From the NCBI GenBank assembly GCA_032433595.1, contig JASWJB010000027.1, forward strand, positions 62,001 through 126,000: a stretch of 64,000 nucleotides of DNA. Reading direction: 5' to 3'. The notes under the pieces are model-generated. The model did not search any database, was not told the DNA's origin, and saw only the letters and a program-made list of their open reading frames with translations. This document shows, in pieces, positions 12,043 to 23,796 of this stretch. A program made the translations under genes and the position numbers. The DNA is from Conoideocrella luteorostrata. Its lineage: Eukaryota; Ascomycota; Sordariomycetes; Hypocreales; Clavicipitaceae. Position 1 is the first letter of the stretch. Each line of letters opens with the position of its first letter.

Positions 12043-12542
12043 CTTGATGGACGGTTATTTCTCTCCTAGTGGCGGCCAGACATGAGTTACAGAAGGGATG
12101 AAGGATGCATACGCGTGGACTTTATGAATCGCACTACAGACCTGATTAATGGGCCGGGAATAAAGCACCGATGCATAAGAAGTTTGTCTTATCGACATTG
12201 TTGCACTTAATTGACACATTCTCTCCGATCTTGTCACCCGCTTTGCCATCATTAGGTGGATCGCACCTCCACGGAGAGCAGCCAGCGGTTCGACGGCGGA
12301 CGGGTAGAAAACCGATGCTTGACGGGGGCGCCAATTGGCGTGGGCACGTGCATTTCTTCGTGCGGGGGAGTCTTCGGTCATAGGGCTAACTCTTTCATGT
12401 GCCGTTTGTCATGACCCCCTCCCCACAATCAACGGTCTTTATCCCGCCCCGGATCATGTCCTTCCTTCTTCCAAGATTAACCACTCTTGCAGGCCCATTC
12501 TTTGGCGCGGACTTCGTTCCATCTTGATATACTGACTACATC
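12043..12542. promoter_or_regulatory. Divergent promoter region between fusion enzyme and Zn2Cys6 regulator
   Basis: This 500-bp spacer drives transcription both ways. The arrangement suggests that the regulator acts here. CGG/CCG triplets occur (for example around 12275-12300), but I could not assign a spaced inverted CGG pair with certainty. Confidence 0.4.
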
Positions 12543-14709
12543 ATGAAGAGAGCGAGGTTTGATCCTTCGCAGGTTAGCCCTTCCAGTGAATCGGCTGAGC
12601 ACCAACCGAAGATCTCTAGGAAGATTCGCGCATGTATGTTCCCGCCCCGTCCCGTCCCCGCGTTGTCTTAAGATACTTTCGCGTTCGCATGTCTCGGCAT
12701 GTTTAACTCCCCTTGTCGCATCGTGTTAAAGATGCTATGACCATGGTGCTAGCTTATACGGCCTCATACTAATACTGTGCAACGTAGGCCAAGCATGCCA
12801 GAATCGCAAGATCAAATGTGACCTGGAGCATGGGCAGGAGCAATGCGCTCGCTGTTCGAGGCTTGGCCTCAAGTGCGTCGTAAACAAGAGCTTGCAGACC
12901 CTATTAGATGGCGAAAATGAGTGGAAGAGAAATATCGAGGTGCAGATGCAAAGCTTACAAACTGCCTTGTCGGAAATTCAAAGGACGTTGAACATGCCGC
13001 AGCCAATACCGACGCAGTTGCCAAGCATAGACAGCAGTAGCAGTTATTTAAGTGGTATTCAAGCTCCATCGGCGCAGGCTGTACCACAGACCCATCTGGA
13101 AGGAAGTGAGCCCATTCGGCCAACGGGAATGACCAGGGAGAACTCTGTTGAAGCAGAGGCACAAGAGGGCGATGATCAGGCTATGGTCAACGCGCCAATG
13201 GCAAGCTTGTTTGAGGTGACAAAATTGCGAAACGTTCGAAGTGATCCGTGGGCAAGGATTCATCGTCCGCTAAGTCGCACCCAGAAGCCCGACTTTATCG
13301 CTCAGGGCAAGTTCGACGCTCAGGAGGCCGGAAGGCTCTTTGCAAGATTTCGAGAGACCCTCAATGCTTACCTCTGGGGCGGCATCGCTCTTGTTCATGA
13401 TAGCTTGGATGAAGTGAGAGCATCGTCATCTCTTCTTACTGCAGCCATTCTCGCAGTGACAGCGCTACACGCGCAAGATGACGGCCGAGCTTTTGACATT
13501 TGCTACCCTATTTTTCTCGATCTAGTCAGCCAAGCCATGTTTGACCGATATCATGCGCTGGACGACGTACGGGGCCTGTGCATTGGCGCTTTCTACCTCT
13601 CAGATCTTAGCTGGAAACTCTCGGGCCTGGCAGTGAGAATTGCGACAGAGCTCAACCTGCACCAATTCTGCGCCATGGCTTTGAGAGATCGACCAGAATA
13701 TGTCGAAGAAGCTAGATTGTGGTACTTTCTGTACGTGTGTGACCACCACTTTAGCATTGCATACGGGCGGCCACCTGTTATCAGTGAGGACTCGACCCTG
13801 TCTTGCCACGAAGACTTCCTGCGATTGCCAGGTGTCACAATGTCGGACCATCGTCTACATAGCCAAGTGGGCGTGTTCATCATACTAAGTCGAATTTACA
13901 ACGCGTTTGGGCCAGACCGGTCGAGGATGATTGCGAACGACGAGTTCGAGATTTTGCGGCGATTTGATGTAGATCTGGCGCATTGGCGCGATAAGTGGAA
14001 GCCCCGGTTAGGTAAACAACTACATTCATTACAAAAGGAAAGATTCCAGTTACTAAATATCATTGCAGCGCCGAATCCACATGTTGCCGACTACCCCGCC
14101 AAGGGAGTCATTCTTCACTATCATTTCGCTCGGGTGCAGCTGTTTTCAATTTGCTTGCGCGGACTGCGACCTACGGAGCAGTACAGAATGTCGAATGAGC
14201 GCCGCGAGTTTGTCAATCTGGCCATCGGCAGCGCATTTGGCGCGTTGGAACTCATCCTGAACGACCCCGACATGCGACCTGCCGTTGTCGGAGTGCCTCT
14301 TTATCTGCTTACAACAATTGCGTATGCTTGCGTGTTTCTAATGAAGGCGCAGACGCAGTGGAGGTCGGCCAGTCTCAATATCGGCTATGAGGGTGTTGTT
14401 TCCGTCATTGAGGGGATCGTGGCTCTGTTGGACGAGACCAGTCCTTGCGTCCGCCATGTTGCGCACTATCTGGGTCGAGGGCTCAACGGGATGCTGAAGA
14501 AATTTCGTGAGCACAACGCAGCTGATAGGCAACAGGTTCAGCAAAATGGACAACCAGTACCCTTGCCATATGCAGACGGTGGGGTGTGGCCTGATTGGAA
14601 CAGTTGGATGTTTGGAGCGACAAACATGCCGAGCCAGTTTCCTTTGGATCAAGAGCAGCAGTACGGGCTTAGTTTTTTGGATGCGCTCAGTTCACAGATG
14701 CCAGGATAA
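12543..14709 (+). CDS. Zn(II)2Cys6 fungal transcription factor
   Basis: Two exons, 12543-12633 and 12788-14709, give 670 aa. The intron splits a Cys codon, and joining restores the binuclear cluster CQACQNRKIKC then CARCSRLGLKC (residues about 31-58). A basic segment precedes it (KISRKIRA). A short coiled-coil-like stretch follows (about 70-95). The fungal-specific TF middle homology region is at about 200-450, with the typical DVRGLCIGAFYLSDLSWKLS and RLWYFLYVCDHHFSIAYGRP blocks. It is a nuclear DNA-binding regulator, expected to bind CGG-type half sites. It lies head-to-head with the dehydrogenase/kinase gene and just upstream of an MFS permease, so a pathway-specific activator of that module is the natural inference. 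The inducer is unknown. Confidence 0.9.
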
Positions 14710-15559
14710 TCTGCTGTGCAATTACCACAGGGAATGCAGTGCATTACGGACTTTGTATGAGGCGCAAAACCCATCATTATGTAAAACTAATGTTAACGCG
14801 TGTGGGGACCGTGATGCCGTACAGCTGTGAAACATGTTCCGGCTGTAACTAACTGACTGGTCATCAGCTGACCTCAAATGCGACGTATCCTATAAAAGAT
14901 CTGTCGGCGTGGGAGGCATTGGAATTGCGACCCATGACTGATGTAGATGCTATTAATGGCGTTGATATTAAGACAGACTATCTACGGAGTATTAAAGGAC
15001 GGATAGAAGACCGAGAACTCCTTCACCCCGACGTGTGGTACGGAGTGGTCTGGAATAAGGGTGGATTAGATCCCAAGCCGTGGCCAATAGTTGCCTCTAA
15101 GCCTATACGCGTCTGCCTGCAGCACTAGTCGCAGCCCCAAACGCCCCAAACTGCCATGGTGGCCTATATCCAGTTTGAGTTCCATGCCCTGGCTGCCCAG
15201 GTAATAATAACCACGGAGAATGCTACGGAGAAGAGGGTGGAGCCGTGACTTGCTCGCCCACTCACCTGTTTGGTTCCCCCACGGGGCCGAGCGCGGGAAG
15301 GGTGGGCTTTCGCTTCCAATGCAGCCATAAACCTGCAGACTCCATCGACACGCAGCGGTCGCCGTCTGGTAGCTGGGTTCAGCTTGGTTGAGCTGTTCAT
15401 ATAGTCATTCGGTCGCGCTCGTTGACCATCTCAAGTCCCGTCCGCTTGCTTGCTTACTTGCTTGCTTGCTTGCTTGCTTGCTTGAGCAGACGTCAATGAT
15501 TTGAACAAAGCCATCGACGAACTTTCGCCACATTCTGCCCCTCGCGCTGCGTATCAACG
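14710..15559. other. Intergenic region upstream of the MFS gene
   Basis: 3' flank of the regulator and 5' flank of the permease. It holds one TACGGAGTA at 14983 and a near copy at 15038. A CTTG-type tetranucleotide repeat sits about 75 bp before the permease start. No gene is seen. Confidence 0.5.
15444..15485. repeat. (CTTG)n / (GCTT)n microsatellite
   Basis: About ten tandem tetranucleotide units lie just upstream of the permease start, probably in its 5' leader. Length polymorphism is likely. Confidence 0.85.
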
Positions 15560-17254
15560 ATGGCGAATGATGACAAGGCTCAAACCGTGGAGATGCATGC
15601 TGAGAAAACTTCGCCAGGGGGCAGCGACAATGAGCTGGCGGAAGCGCTGCGCACCTATGTGCCCAATTCGCCAGAGGAGAAGAAGCTCGTGCGAAAGATC
15701 GATATCTTCCTAATGCCGATCCTTTGGATTATGTATATTCTCAATTATGTCGACCGTACAAACATTGTGAGATCCGATCCTTTCCAACCCCCATTGAACG
15801 TTGCAGTTTTTTTTTTCTTTTCTTTTTTGCCTTCTCTTTTGCTGATTTTGAGGCAGGGTAATGCCAAGATTGCGGGCATGGCAACAGAGCTTTCTCTCGA
15901 CGACAACCGCTATGCCTGGGTCCTTTCCATCTTCTTCTTCGGCTACCTCATCTGTGAGGTGCCGTCCAACATGATCCTTAGTCGGAGCAAGCCTTCAATA
16001 TTCCTGCCCGCCATCATGCTCATCTGGGGTGCTCTCAGCGCCTTGATGTCCGTTTCTAAAACCTACGGCGCGCTTTTAGGCTTCCGGTTTGTACTGGGTT
16101 GTATTGAAGCGGGATTTTTCCCTGGTGTTCTGTACTACCTCAGCTGTTGGTACACCAAAGCCGAGCTTGGTGAGTCCGCTGCTCTCGGGGGAAAAAAAAA
16201 CCCCCTTCACTCCCAGAAGGTAATCGCTAATCGAAACCGCTTAGGCAAGAGATTTGGAATATTCTATACGGCTGCTGTGCTGTCCGGTGCTTTTGGTGGC
16301 ATTTTGGCCGGTGCCATTACCGAGCATTTGCATGATGCGCATGGAATTGCTGGCTGGCGGTGGCTGTTTATCATCGAGGGCGTTGCTACCGTTGGGGTGG
16401 CTATGGTGGCGTTCTTCATCCTGCTTGATTATCCCAGCACGTCGAAGCGTCTGTCGCCAAAGGAGCGAAATCTGGCCGCTATTCGAATCATTCAGGATGG
16501 TATTGCCAATGGCGGTCACTCGGACCATCGTCTGAGTCACTGGCAGGCATTTGTTGCCGCTGTCGCTGACCCACGGACGTACATGTTCCTCGTTCTGTTC
16601 ATGCTGGACGTCGGGGCTGGAAGTAAGTAGACATCACAGACCGGGAAGCCATTCTGACGAGAGCAGAGCTAATACTGTTTGCGCAACCTTTCAGGCATCA
16701 GCTACTTTATCCCCACTATCACACTGACCCTGGGCTACGACACGGTCAAGGCGCAGTACATGACAGTCCCCATCTACGCCGTAGCAAGCGTCTGTGTCAA
16801 CATATTAGCATGGTCGTCGGACCGAGCCCAAGAACGGAGATGGCATATCACCGGAGCCCTCGTCTTGGGGTTCGTCTCCAGCGTCATCTGCGCCGCCGTT
16901 CAGAACGCCGTTGCGCGGTACGTGATGCTTTGCTTCCTCGCATCTGGCATTTGGTCCGCGCTGCCTCTGATCCTGTCGTGGACGAGCAACACCGTTAGCT
17001 TGCCGCCGGAGAAGAGGGCAATCGTCTTGGCGCTCGTCAATGCGTTTGGCAACTTTTCAAGCGTGTACGGAAGCCGCATCTGGCCAAAGGAGGACAACCC
17101 GACGTTTCATATCGGATTCGGCGTCACGGCCGGGTTCTTGGGGGCTGGTATGGTTTTGGCGGCGCTGATTCCTGTCATGTGTACAGCAGTGACGTGGAAG
17201 GGAACACGGGCGGAGAAGGAATTAAATGCGCAGCCGAATCAGAGAGATGACTGA
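15560..17254 (+). CDS. MFS transporter, anion:cation symporter (DAL5/allantoate permease) family
   Basis: Exons 15560-15766, 15857-16169, 16245-16622 and 16695-17254 join in phase to 485 aa. All introns are GT-AG. The N-terminus is cytosolic and acidic, followed by RKIDIFLMPILWIMYILNYVDRTNI, the standard DAL5-family opening (TM1). FFFGYLICEVPSN and the LGCIEAGFFPGVLYYLSCWY block follow, then GWRWLFIIEG before the central loop. About 12 membrane helices are expected, in the plasma membrane. Family members import organic anions such as allantoate, nicotinate, tartrate and sugar acids. Its place directly downstream of the Zn2Cys6 gene suggests that it supplies the substrate of the dehydrogenase/kinase fusion. 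A run of T in intron 1 and a run of A in intron 2 are notable. The exact substrate is an inference. Confidence 0.9.
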
Positions 17255-18079
17255 ATGGCGCTTCAAAGCGAAATTATGATTATATAACAACGAATGTAAT
17301 TGGGTTTGTTCGACAAGTCTCACGTTCACGCTAAAGATTTTAGCGAGCACATACATACACACATCGGGAGGCAAAATGATTAAAAGATAGCCGCCGCCCA
17401 AAGCCTATCGAAAATGCACATGTGTCGTCGAAATCGGCTGGGTGAGAGTGAAAGTTGACGCTGACGACGCAGACTTGCACATATTATCGGTTACAACTTC
17501 GACGGCCGACATGGCCCCGACACCATAATTCCGATATTGTGTGGACCTCCACTGCCCACTGGAAGCCAGCTTGCCCGCGTATGAACTTTAGCCTGTGCAA
17601 TTGGCTATAAGGGGGGTTCTAGCCCGCTCGTAGAAGTCAGACGTCAAGTCTCCCCCTTCACACTTGAATTGCGGCTTTGTGAGGAGCTCTGCCTGCTCCT
17701 ATGCCTATTTTACTTCTATGGTTGCTTTGAAGAGTGGTCAGTCGCATCTAATAATTATGAGTAAAACTGCTCAATTATTTCATCTCACTAGCTAAGAGGT
17801 CTCTGCAATTTGAATTAGGCCCTTGCCTACTTCTCTGGTTGAATTGAGGTTGCGTTGCTGGGCGTGTATCAGACTCCAGCATGGCTCCTTAAAGGGTGTT
17901 CGCTTCGAGCCGACTAACTATCAAGGCTTTTAAAAAGGAGAATTGAATAGAAAATTGGCAAATATAATAAGAACAGAAGATTTTGGAACAGAAGCGACCG
18001 TCTTTGGCTGCTTCCCACACGAGCCACGCAGCACCATCCACACATCGCAACAGCATCCACACCCATCCAGCCGAGCGCA
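17255..18079. other. Intergenic, convergent gene ends
   Basis: 3' flanks of the permease (+) and the beta-tubulin (-). No gene or repeat of note is seen. Confidence 0.5.
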
Positions 18080-19916
18080 TCACGCAGCATCTTCCTCGGC
18101 CGGAGCATCCTCATCCCAACCCTGCTCCTCGACATCATCATCAGCAGTGGCATCCTGATACTGCTGATACTCCGAAATCAAGTCATTCATGTTCGACTCC
18201 GCCTCGGTGAACTCCATCTCGTCCATGCCCTCGCCGGTATACCAATGCAAGTACGCCTTGCGGCGGAACATGGCGGCGAACTGGTCCCCCACGCGCTTAA
18301 AGATGTCCTGAATGGCGGTGGAGTTGCCGATAAACGTAGATGACATCTTGAGGCCCTTTGGCGGCACGGCGCACATGGATGTCTGGACGTTGTTGGGGAT
18401 CCAGTCGACAAAGTAGGCTGAGTTCTTGTCCTGGGTTTTGCGCATCTGGTCCTCGACTTCCTTCCCGGAGATGCTGCCGCGGAACATGGCGGCGCATGTT
18501 AGGAAGCGGCCGTTTCGGAAATCCGACTCAGCCATCATGTTGCGCGGATCAAGCATCTGCTGGCTGAGGTCGGCCACCGTCACGGACCGGAAGGCGTGGG
18601 TGCCGCGGCTGGTCAAGGGGGCGAAGCCGACCATGAAGAAGTGAAGACGGGGGAAGGGCACCTGCAATATGAAATCTCCAGTGTTAGCACTCGCTCCTTT
18701 TTTTCTCTTTCTGCTTCAATAGATCACCGGAGTTGCTCTCACCAAGTTGACGCATATCTTTCGCAGGTCCGAGTTGAGCTGGCCTGGGAACCGTAGAGAC
18801 GTGGACACACCAGACATGACTGTCGCGATCAAATGGTTGAGGTCGCCAGTCGAGGGATGGGCCAGCTTGAGGGTCCGTTGGCAAATGTCATACAGAGCTT
18901 GGTTGTCAATGCAGAAAGTTGCATCGGAGTTCTCTACAAGCTGGTGAACAGACAGTGTTGTGTTGTAAGGCTCTACCACAGTATCGGACGTTTGAGCGGA
19001 CGGAACCACACTGAACGTAGCCATCATGCGATCCGGGAATTCTGCATGCGACTTAGCAATTAATCCTCAACATTATTTCCCAGGGACGTCTCAGGTTTGG
19101 CTGGGGGCTTACCTTCTCGGATCTTGGAAAGCAGCAAGGTGCCCATGCCGGAGCCGGTGCCACCACCAAGCGAGTGCGTGATCTGAAAGCCCTGCAAGAT
19201 GTCGCAGCTTTCAGACTCGCGCCGAACCACATCAATGACTTCTTCTACGAGCTCTGCGCCCTCTGTATAGTGTCCCTTGGCCCAATTGTTGGCTGCAGAT
19301 GACTGGCCAAACACGAGGTTGTCGGGCCGGAAGAGCTGGCCCATTGGGCCGGCACGCACGGCGTCAATTGTGCCAGGCTCCAAATCGACAAGCACCGCGC
19401 GAGGAACATATTTGTTATCCGAAGCCTATTGGGAAAAGACTTAAGTAAAAAAAAAAAAAAGTTATCGTGGTCGGGATGAGTGGTGGTAGCGGGTCCTCAG
19501 ATGCAAAGTTCTCACCTCGTTAAAATACACATTAATCCGGTCAAGCTGAAGTCGGTCGTCACCAATGTATCTAGATGGGAATCAGAGCCTTGTCATGGAA
19601 AGAAACAGATAGCTGCGAGTGAGATCAAGAGTCGCACGGAAGCACTTACGTCCCGCTGTTGTCGAGGCCATGTTCCCCGAGGATTGTTTGCCAGAACGCA
19701 GTACCAACTTGGTTGCCCTACATAAGTTAGCATCGGTACGTAACTCAAGTCCAGATAATTGGCTGGATCTTTTTTCTTTCTTTCTTAAATACTTACACAC
19801 TGGCCAACCTGGAGATGTACCTACAGCTCGAAATTGCAATTGCGCCACAGGTCAGTCTCAGAACAAGAATACGCACCCAGCGGAGCTAACAGAGCTAAAC
19901 GTACGATCTCGGGCAT
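18080..19916 (-). CDS. Divergent beta-tubulin paralogue (TUB1/tubC-like) with Ala198
   Basis: Seven exons (19916-19905, 19820-19797, 19717-19650, 19570-19516, 19425-19113, 19041-18743, 18661-18080) assemble without phase conflict to 450 aa, the usual beta-tubulin length. The 12-bp first exon (MPEI) followed by VHLQVGQC is the typical fungal tubulin architecture. The GTP-binding loop GGGTGSGMG is intact. Residue numbering matches canonical beta-tubulin, so His6, Tyr50, Ala165, Phe167, Phe200 and Leu240 are conserved while position 198 is Ala ([10 protein letters not shown]) instead of Glu. Position 239 is Ser instead of Cys. The C-terminal tail is short, acidic and diverged (ends APAEEDAA), unlike the Glu-rich tail of the main gene. 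I read it as the second, specialised beta-tubulin many sordariomycetes carry. It polymerises with alpha-tubulin. Its poly-A tract at 19447-19460 is intronic. Confidence 0.92.
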
Positions 19917-22019
19917 CCTGACACTCAGACAGGCAAGTAGCCGGCAGAACTAGCAGCGAGCGATGATGGACGGTAAATGAGAGAGAGGAAATGGCGGGAG
20001 GAACATGAAAGCCCACCGACAAAAACGGATAAATACCCAAAAGAAAAATCGCGACTCCTCAAGGCTTTAAATCATTTTATTTTTTTTGGAAGGGCATTCT
20101 GCCGTTTGGGCAAAAATTAATTCTGCAGCCTGGTACCCGGGGTAACCCTATACAAACGGATGTGTTGGTTTGCTGCCAGGCAGCCCAATTCTTTTCCTGT
20201 GTGAGACGGCGATGGAGCCCAGGAGCGCTCGCTGCTGACGGCGGTTTGCGACCCGCCGGGGAGCCAATCGAATGGCGATTGCCTAGAATTTATGGAGCCC
20301 CGGTGATTGAGCCCGGTGATTGAGCCTCCAGGATTTGGCCATTTGGATGACCCTTTGGGCATTTGTTTACTCCGTAGCGTTGGACCGTTGCGTTACTAAT
20401 GGTTATTTTGGGTGTTGGGTGTGGCAGGTTAGGTTTGGAAAACGTGAATGCCAATAGAAAGTCAGAAGCAGATTCAGTACGGAGTAGAACAAGTAGATTC
20501 CCATTTTCGGTTTGCTGCAGTCAGTAGAGCCGAAGGAGAGTCTCAGTTTCAAATGCCCAAGTGCTCAAAACTATATCGTCCAGTAGAAAACTAATGTCAC
20601 TACAGTATTCAAAGTTTGCTTTCGCGGCATTATGGACATTGTCTATACTCTAGAACTTGCTGTCTCTAATCATTAGGAAATAATACCATTGATAAAATGC
20701 TCTGTAGCCGTTAGCTGTCGTAGCAGTGTCAGTTGACCGTGAGTTTGCGGCAGGAATATGGCTCTTGGCCTTTACTAGTAAGTCAGCGTCACGTATGGGG
20801 ATGACCTGCAGGGCTGAAAAACAGTATGATGCTTTCTTCTGGAATGACCCATATTGACTTTACCCAGATTCCACGACAAAGAAAGGCCAGAAGCTCTGGG
20901 CTGTCTTTAGCGAGAGGTTCCATGACGTTATCCGCACGTCTACTAGTCGTGAAACGTCGAGGTCGAAGAACAAGAACAGAACCGAAAAGCAACCGTAAGG
21001 GGAACCCTTTATTTTTGTATTACGATAGAAAATTATTTTGATGTGTAATTTACTGGCAGAAGCGTAGGTTGCACGGGAACGCTTCAGTATGCATCAAATT
21101 CAGCCACTATGCTTACTGCGTTGGAGCACGTCCCGCTGAAAGCAAAATAGATGCAGCAATTCAGTATTTACATTTCCTACTGAGCTTTTGAGTTGAATAT
21201 AATATGCAATGTATAATGGCCAAGTAAGAATCTCGTTTAATATGGCTAGTAACATCATCAACTACCACGCAGACGCCAGTATCGTCGAGCAGGTGTTTCG
21301 GCAAATCTACCGGATGAGCTAGACGGAGGCGGTTATCTGGCACTTTATAAAGGTCAAGGACCCGATCCATGATTATCAAGAACGACAGATGATTCGAAAT
21401 ACAAGATTTAGCTAGCGGCGCACGTCAACGTGCCTGAGTGGGTGAACAGCGAGGTCAAGGAGCTGTTGATCATTGAGCTGCTGCGTCTCCATATGGGTTT
21501 GTCGTTCAACTGGCTCGACACTGCCAATCGAAAGGAAATCTAAGAAAGAAACTAAGAGGGCAGAATAACAATACGCAGCGTAATATCACAATCCAATTCA
21601 TAAAATCACTGTATCCTTGGCCCAGTCGTCGCCTATTTCAGTGCGCAAAAGTGCTGCGCATACAAGCTCACTCTATCGACATTAAGCTTGTCACAACGCA
21701 AAAGCATAAATAGTATATTATACGCCAAGTTCGAATAAATAATACAAAGACGAATAGAATAATTGTTTTGTGACCGGCATAATCGTTGGACACCAACTGG
21801 AATGCGCGTCTAGCAGATAACCGGGTGATGTCGGAAGAGATTGGAGTCAGTGACGTTATCAATATTTGCGACCGGGTAACAAGCAGACGAGATTAAGCAT
21901 GTCAGCGGATCACACTTCTAATTCAGAACACAGTATTGAATTACTTGTCGAATCTTCAGCCGAAAACGCCGAGACCGGTCATCGACCTTCCGGAAATAGT
22001 CCACCTGGGCCTCGCCCTT

Positions 22020-22287
22020 TACTAGTTCTTCCTCGTCCGTCGGCTGGATTGAGATTATTCCAGCATTGTCAACTAACTACAGCGCAGCCCTTCTACTTAG
22101 AGATATAATAAGGGCAGATCTATGCTGGCAATGTTAGAGATAATATTAGCTGCAACTCATTGACACTCGCTGTCTTGGTCGCGTCTGCGCTGGTACCGAG
22201 GCTTGACGACTTCAGGAAGTTAGCGTCATCTACCTTATCGATAATAAGAAGCCAGGGTGCATTCATCTTGTCCTCTCGAAGAGTTTT
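22020..22287 (-). pseudogene. NB-ARC (NLR-like) relic, inverted copy
   Basis: Reading the minus strand from 22287 gives LREDKMNAPWLLIIDKVDDA, a good match to the NB-ARC Walker-B region (family form: LRDE..GKWLLILDNVDDA). After a gap, SALIIS, then RRAAL-stop-LVDNAGIIS and QPTDEE, follow the order of the sensor-1 and following segments. In-frame stops and frameshifts show that it is dead. No Walker A could be found. The match is by memory of fungal NB-ARC/TPR proteins. Confidence 0.55.
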
Positions 22288-22377
22288 CAGTCGTTAAGTC
22301 CTTCCGCAAATATATTCCAGCTCACGTATGACTAGCTACACGACGAGACGGTGCCTATTTTGTCAAGTCGTTAAGCC

Positions 22378-22735
22378 TCGGGGAAGTGCCGCACTAGAGT
22401 TACTTGACAATGCTGGAATGGTCTCAATTGAGCTGATGACCAACAAAGCTGCAGTAAAGCTGTTCTAGGACGAGCTTTATCAAGCTTGGTCTGTGCTACG
22501 GTAAGTATCACCCCGCCGAGCTCGCCGAGCTCGAATATATGCCCCTTGCTGTTGTTCAGGCAGCTGCTTGTATATCGGAAGAGAGGCTACGATGTTCAGC
22601 AGAGAAATACCTTGAAAGTGTCGCAAGAACAACCACAGCAAAGTAAAGGCTCTGAGTGATAATCGCGGTTATTACCGCCGGGACCCCGGGGCCAATAATC
22701 TTATTCTAACCACATGGCATATAAAACTTTTGTCG
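22378..22735 (+). pseudogene. NB-ARC (NLR-like) relic, forward copy
   Basis: On the plus strand GSAALELLDNAGMVSIELM is followed, after a stop and a frame change, by AELAELEYMPLAVVQAAACI and a CSAEKYLE segment. Further on come the remains of NLILTTWHI. This is the order of the NB-ARC C-terminal lobe in fungal NLR-like proteins (family form: AALEYMPLAIVQAAAYIS). Several stops make it a pseudogene. Its first 55 bp are an inverted, diverged copy of the relic at about 22037-22095. Confidence 0.6.
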
Positions 22736-23796
22736 ACTTCCTTCAACACCGCCGGGTGTGTTTGGCGTACCTTGTGGGGTGTAGCTGTAGGAGAAAAGTG
22801 GTTTTCTGCATAGACGAGACCTATAGCAAGGTAATAGCAAGCTGCAGATGGACTGGATAATAGATTTTGTATTCTCTTTTGTTCTAGCTCTATTAGTTGC
22901 CCTTAAGCTTTCGTCTGACCCGAGGAAGTGGTGGTGAATGCGAGGCCAACGAGGTAGAGGGAGTTCAGTATCTAACTATCGCGAGTAGTTAAGCGCCATG
23001 AGCCCATAGTCATTGACTGTGTAAAATGCATGAAGCTTCACGTTTTACGAATTTTTTCGAAACCAATGAATAGCCTTCAGGAGCTTGGCAAGGCCGTCCA
23101 GGACTGCTCAACAAAGTGCTACCGACTGGTCGGCGTTGATATCATCAGGTAGCCATACTTGCTATCAACGTCTCCAAGTCTAACGTCCTGAAAATTGAAT
23201 CGAAACAACTGCCCATATGGCTCGGAGTCGCCTCGGTTCACTTTGGTGCATGTTTAATTGCCACACGAGAATGAGAATACCGCCTTATTCTTTTCAGGTG
23301 TACGTACCAGAAAGTCGAGATCCAGCAGGGCATATCGATCGGACTGATGCTCGTCCCATCCAATCCCTTTAATGCTGATTGGTGTTGTCTGGGTACGAAT
23401 TTGTGTTTCGGGGTGCTGTTCAGCTAGCGAGTGGCGTCGACCAGTCTCACTGACCACCCCGTGTCAGCACAAGCGTTGTATTAATTGAATGGGTTCATCT
23501 GATCTGGAGAAACCTAGAAGCGTACGTATGTCGTATGTCCATGCTTTGAATGCATATCCAGTCCAGTGTCTCGTTGTGTCAATCTCTCAGATTGTCTTGT
23601 TCATACTGTAGTGTTCCTCTTCTCAAGGGCTGTCTTCGTTTGTTGCTTCCATGCCATGGGCGAGACGAAAGCCCGTGGACAAAGGCAAGATGGTCGCAAT
23701 GCCGTAACCGAGAGTGTTATGTGCGGTGAGAATGTGGAAATGTCTTTTACACAAACCTCCAAAGTGCCCATTCTTCTGCGCTTCACATAGCCACCT

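Larger units (their letters stand above)
19917..23796. other. 3.9-kb gene-poor region with NB-ARC relics
   Basis: No intact gene. It holds two TACGGAGTA sites (20368, 20478). From about 21.1 kb it becomes a mosaic of short open stretches broken by stops. At 21403-21543 a 40-codon run in the + strand looks protein-like but is unidentified. Two NB-ARC fragments in opposite orientation are listed separately. A further open stretch at 23070-23150 is also unassigned. Confidence 0.5.
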
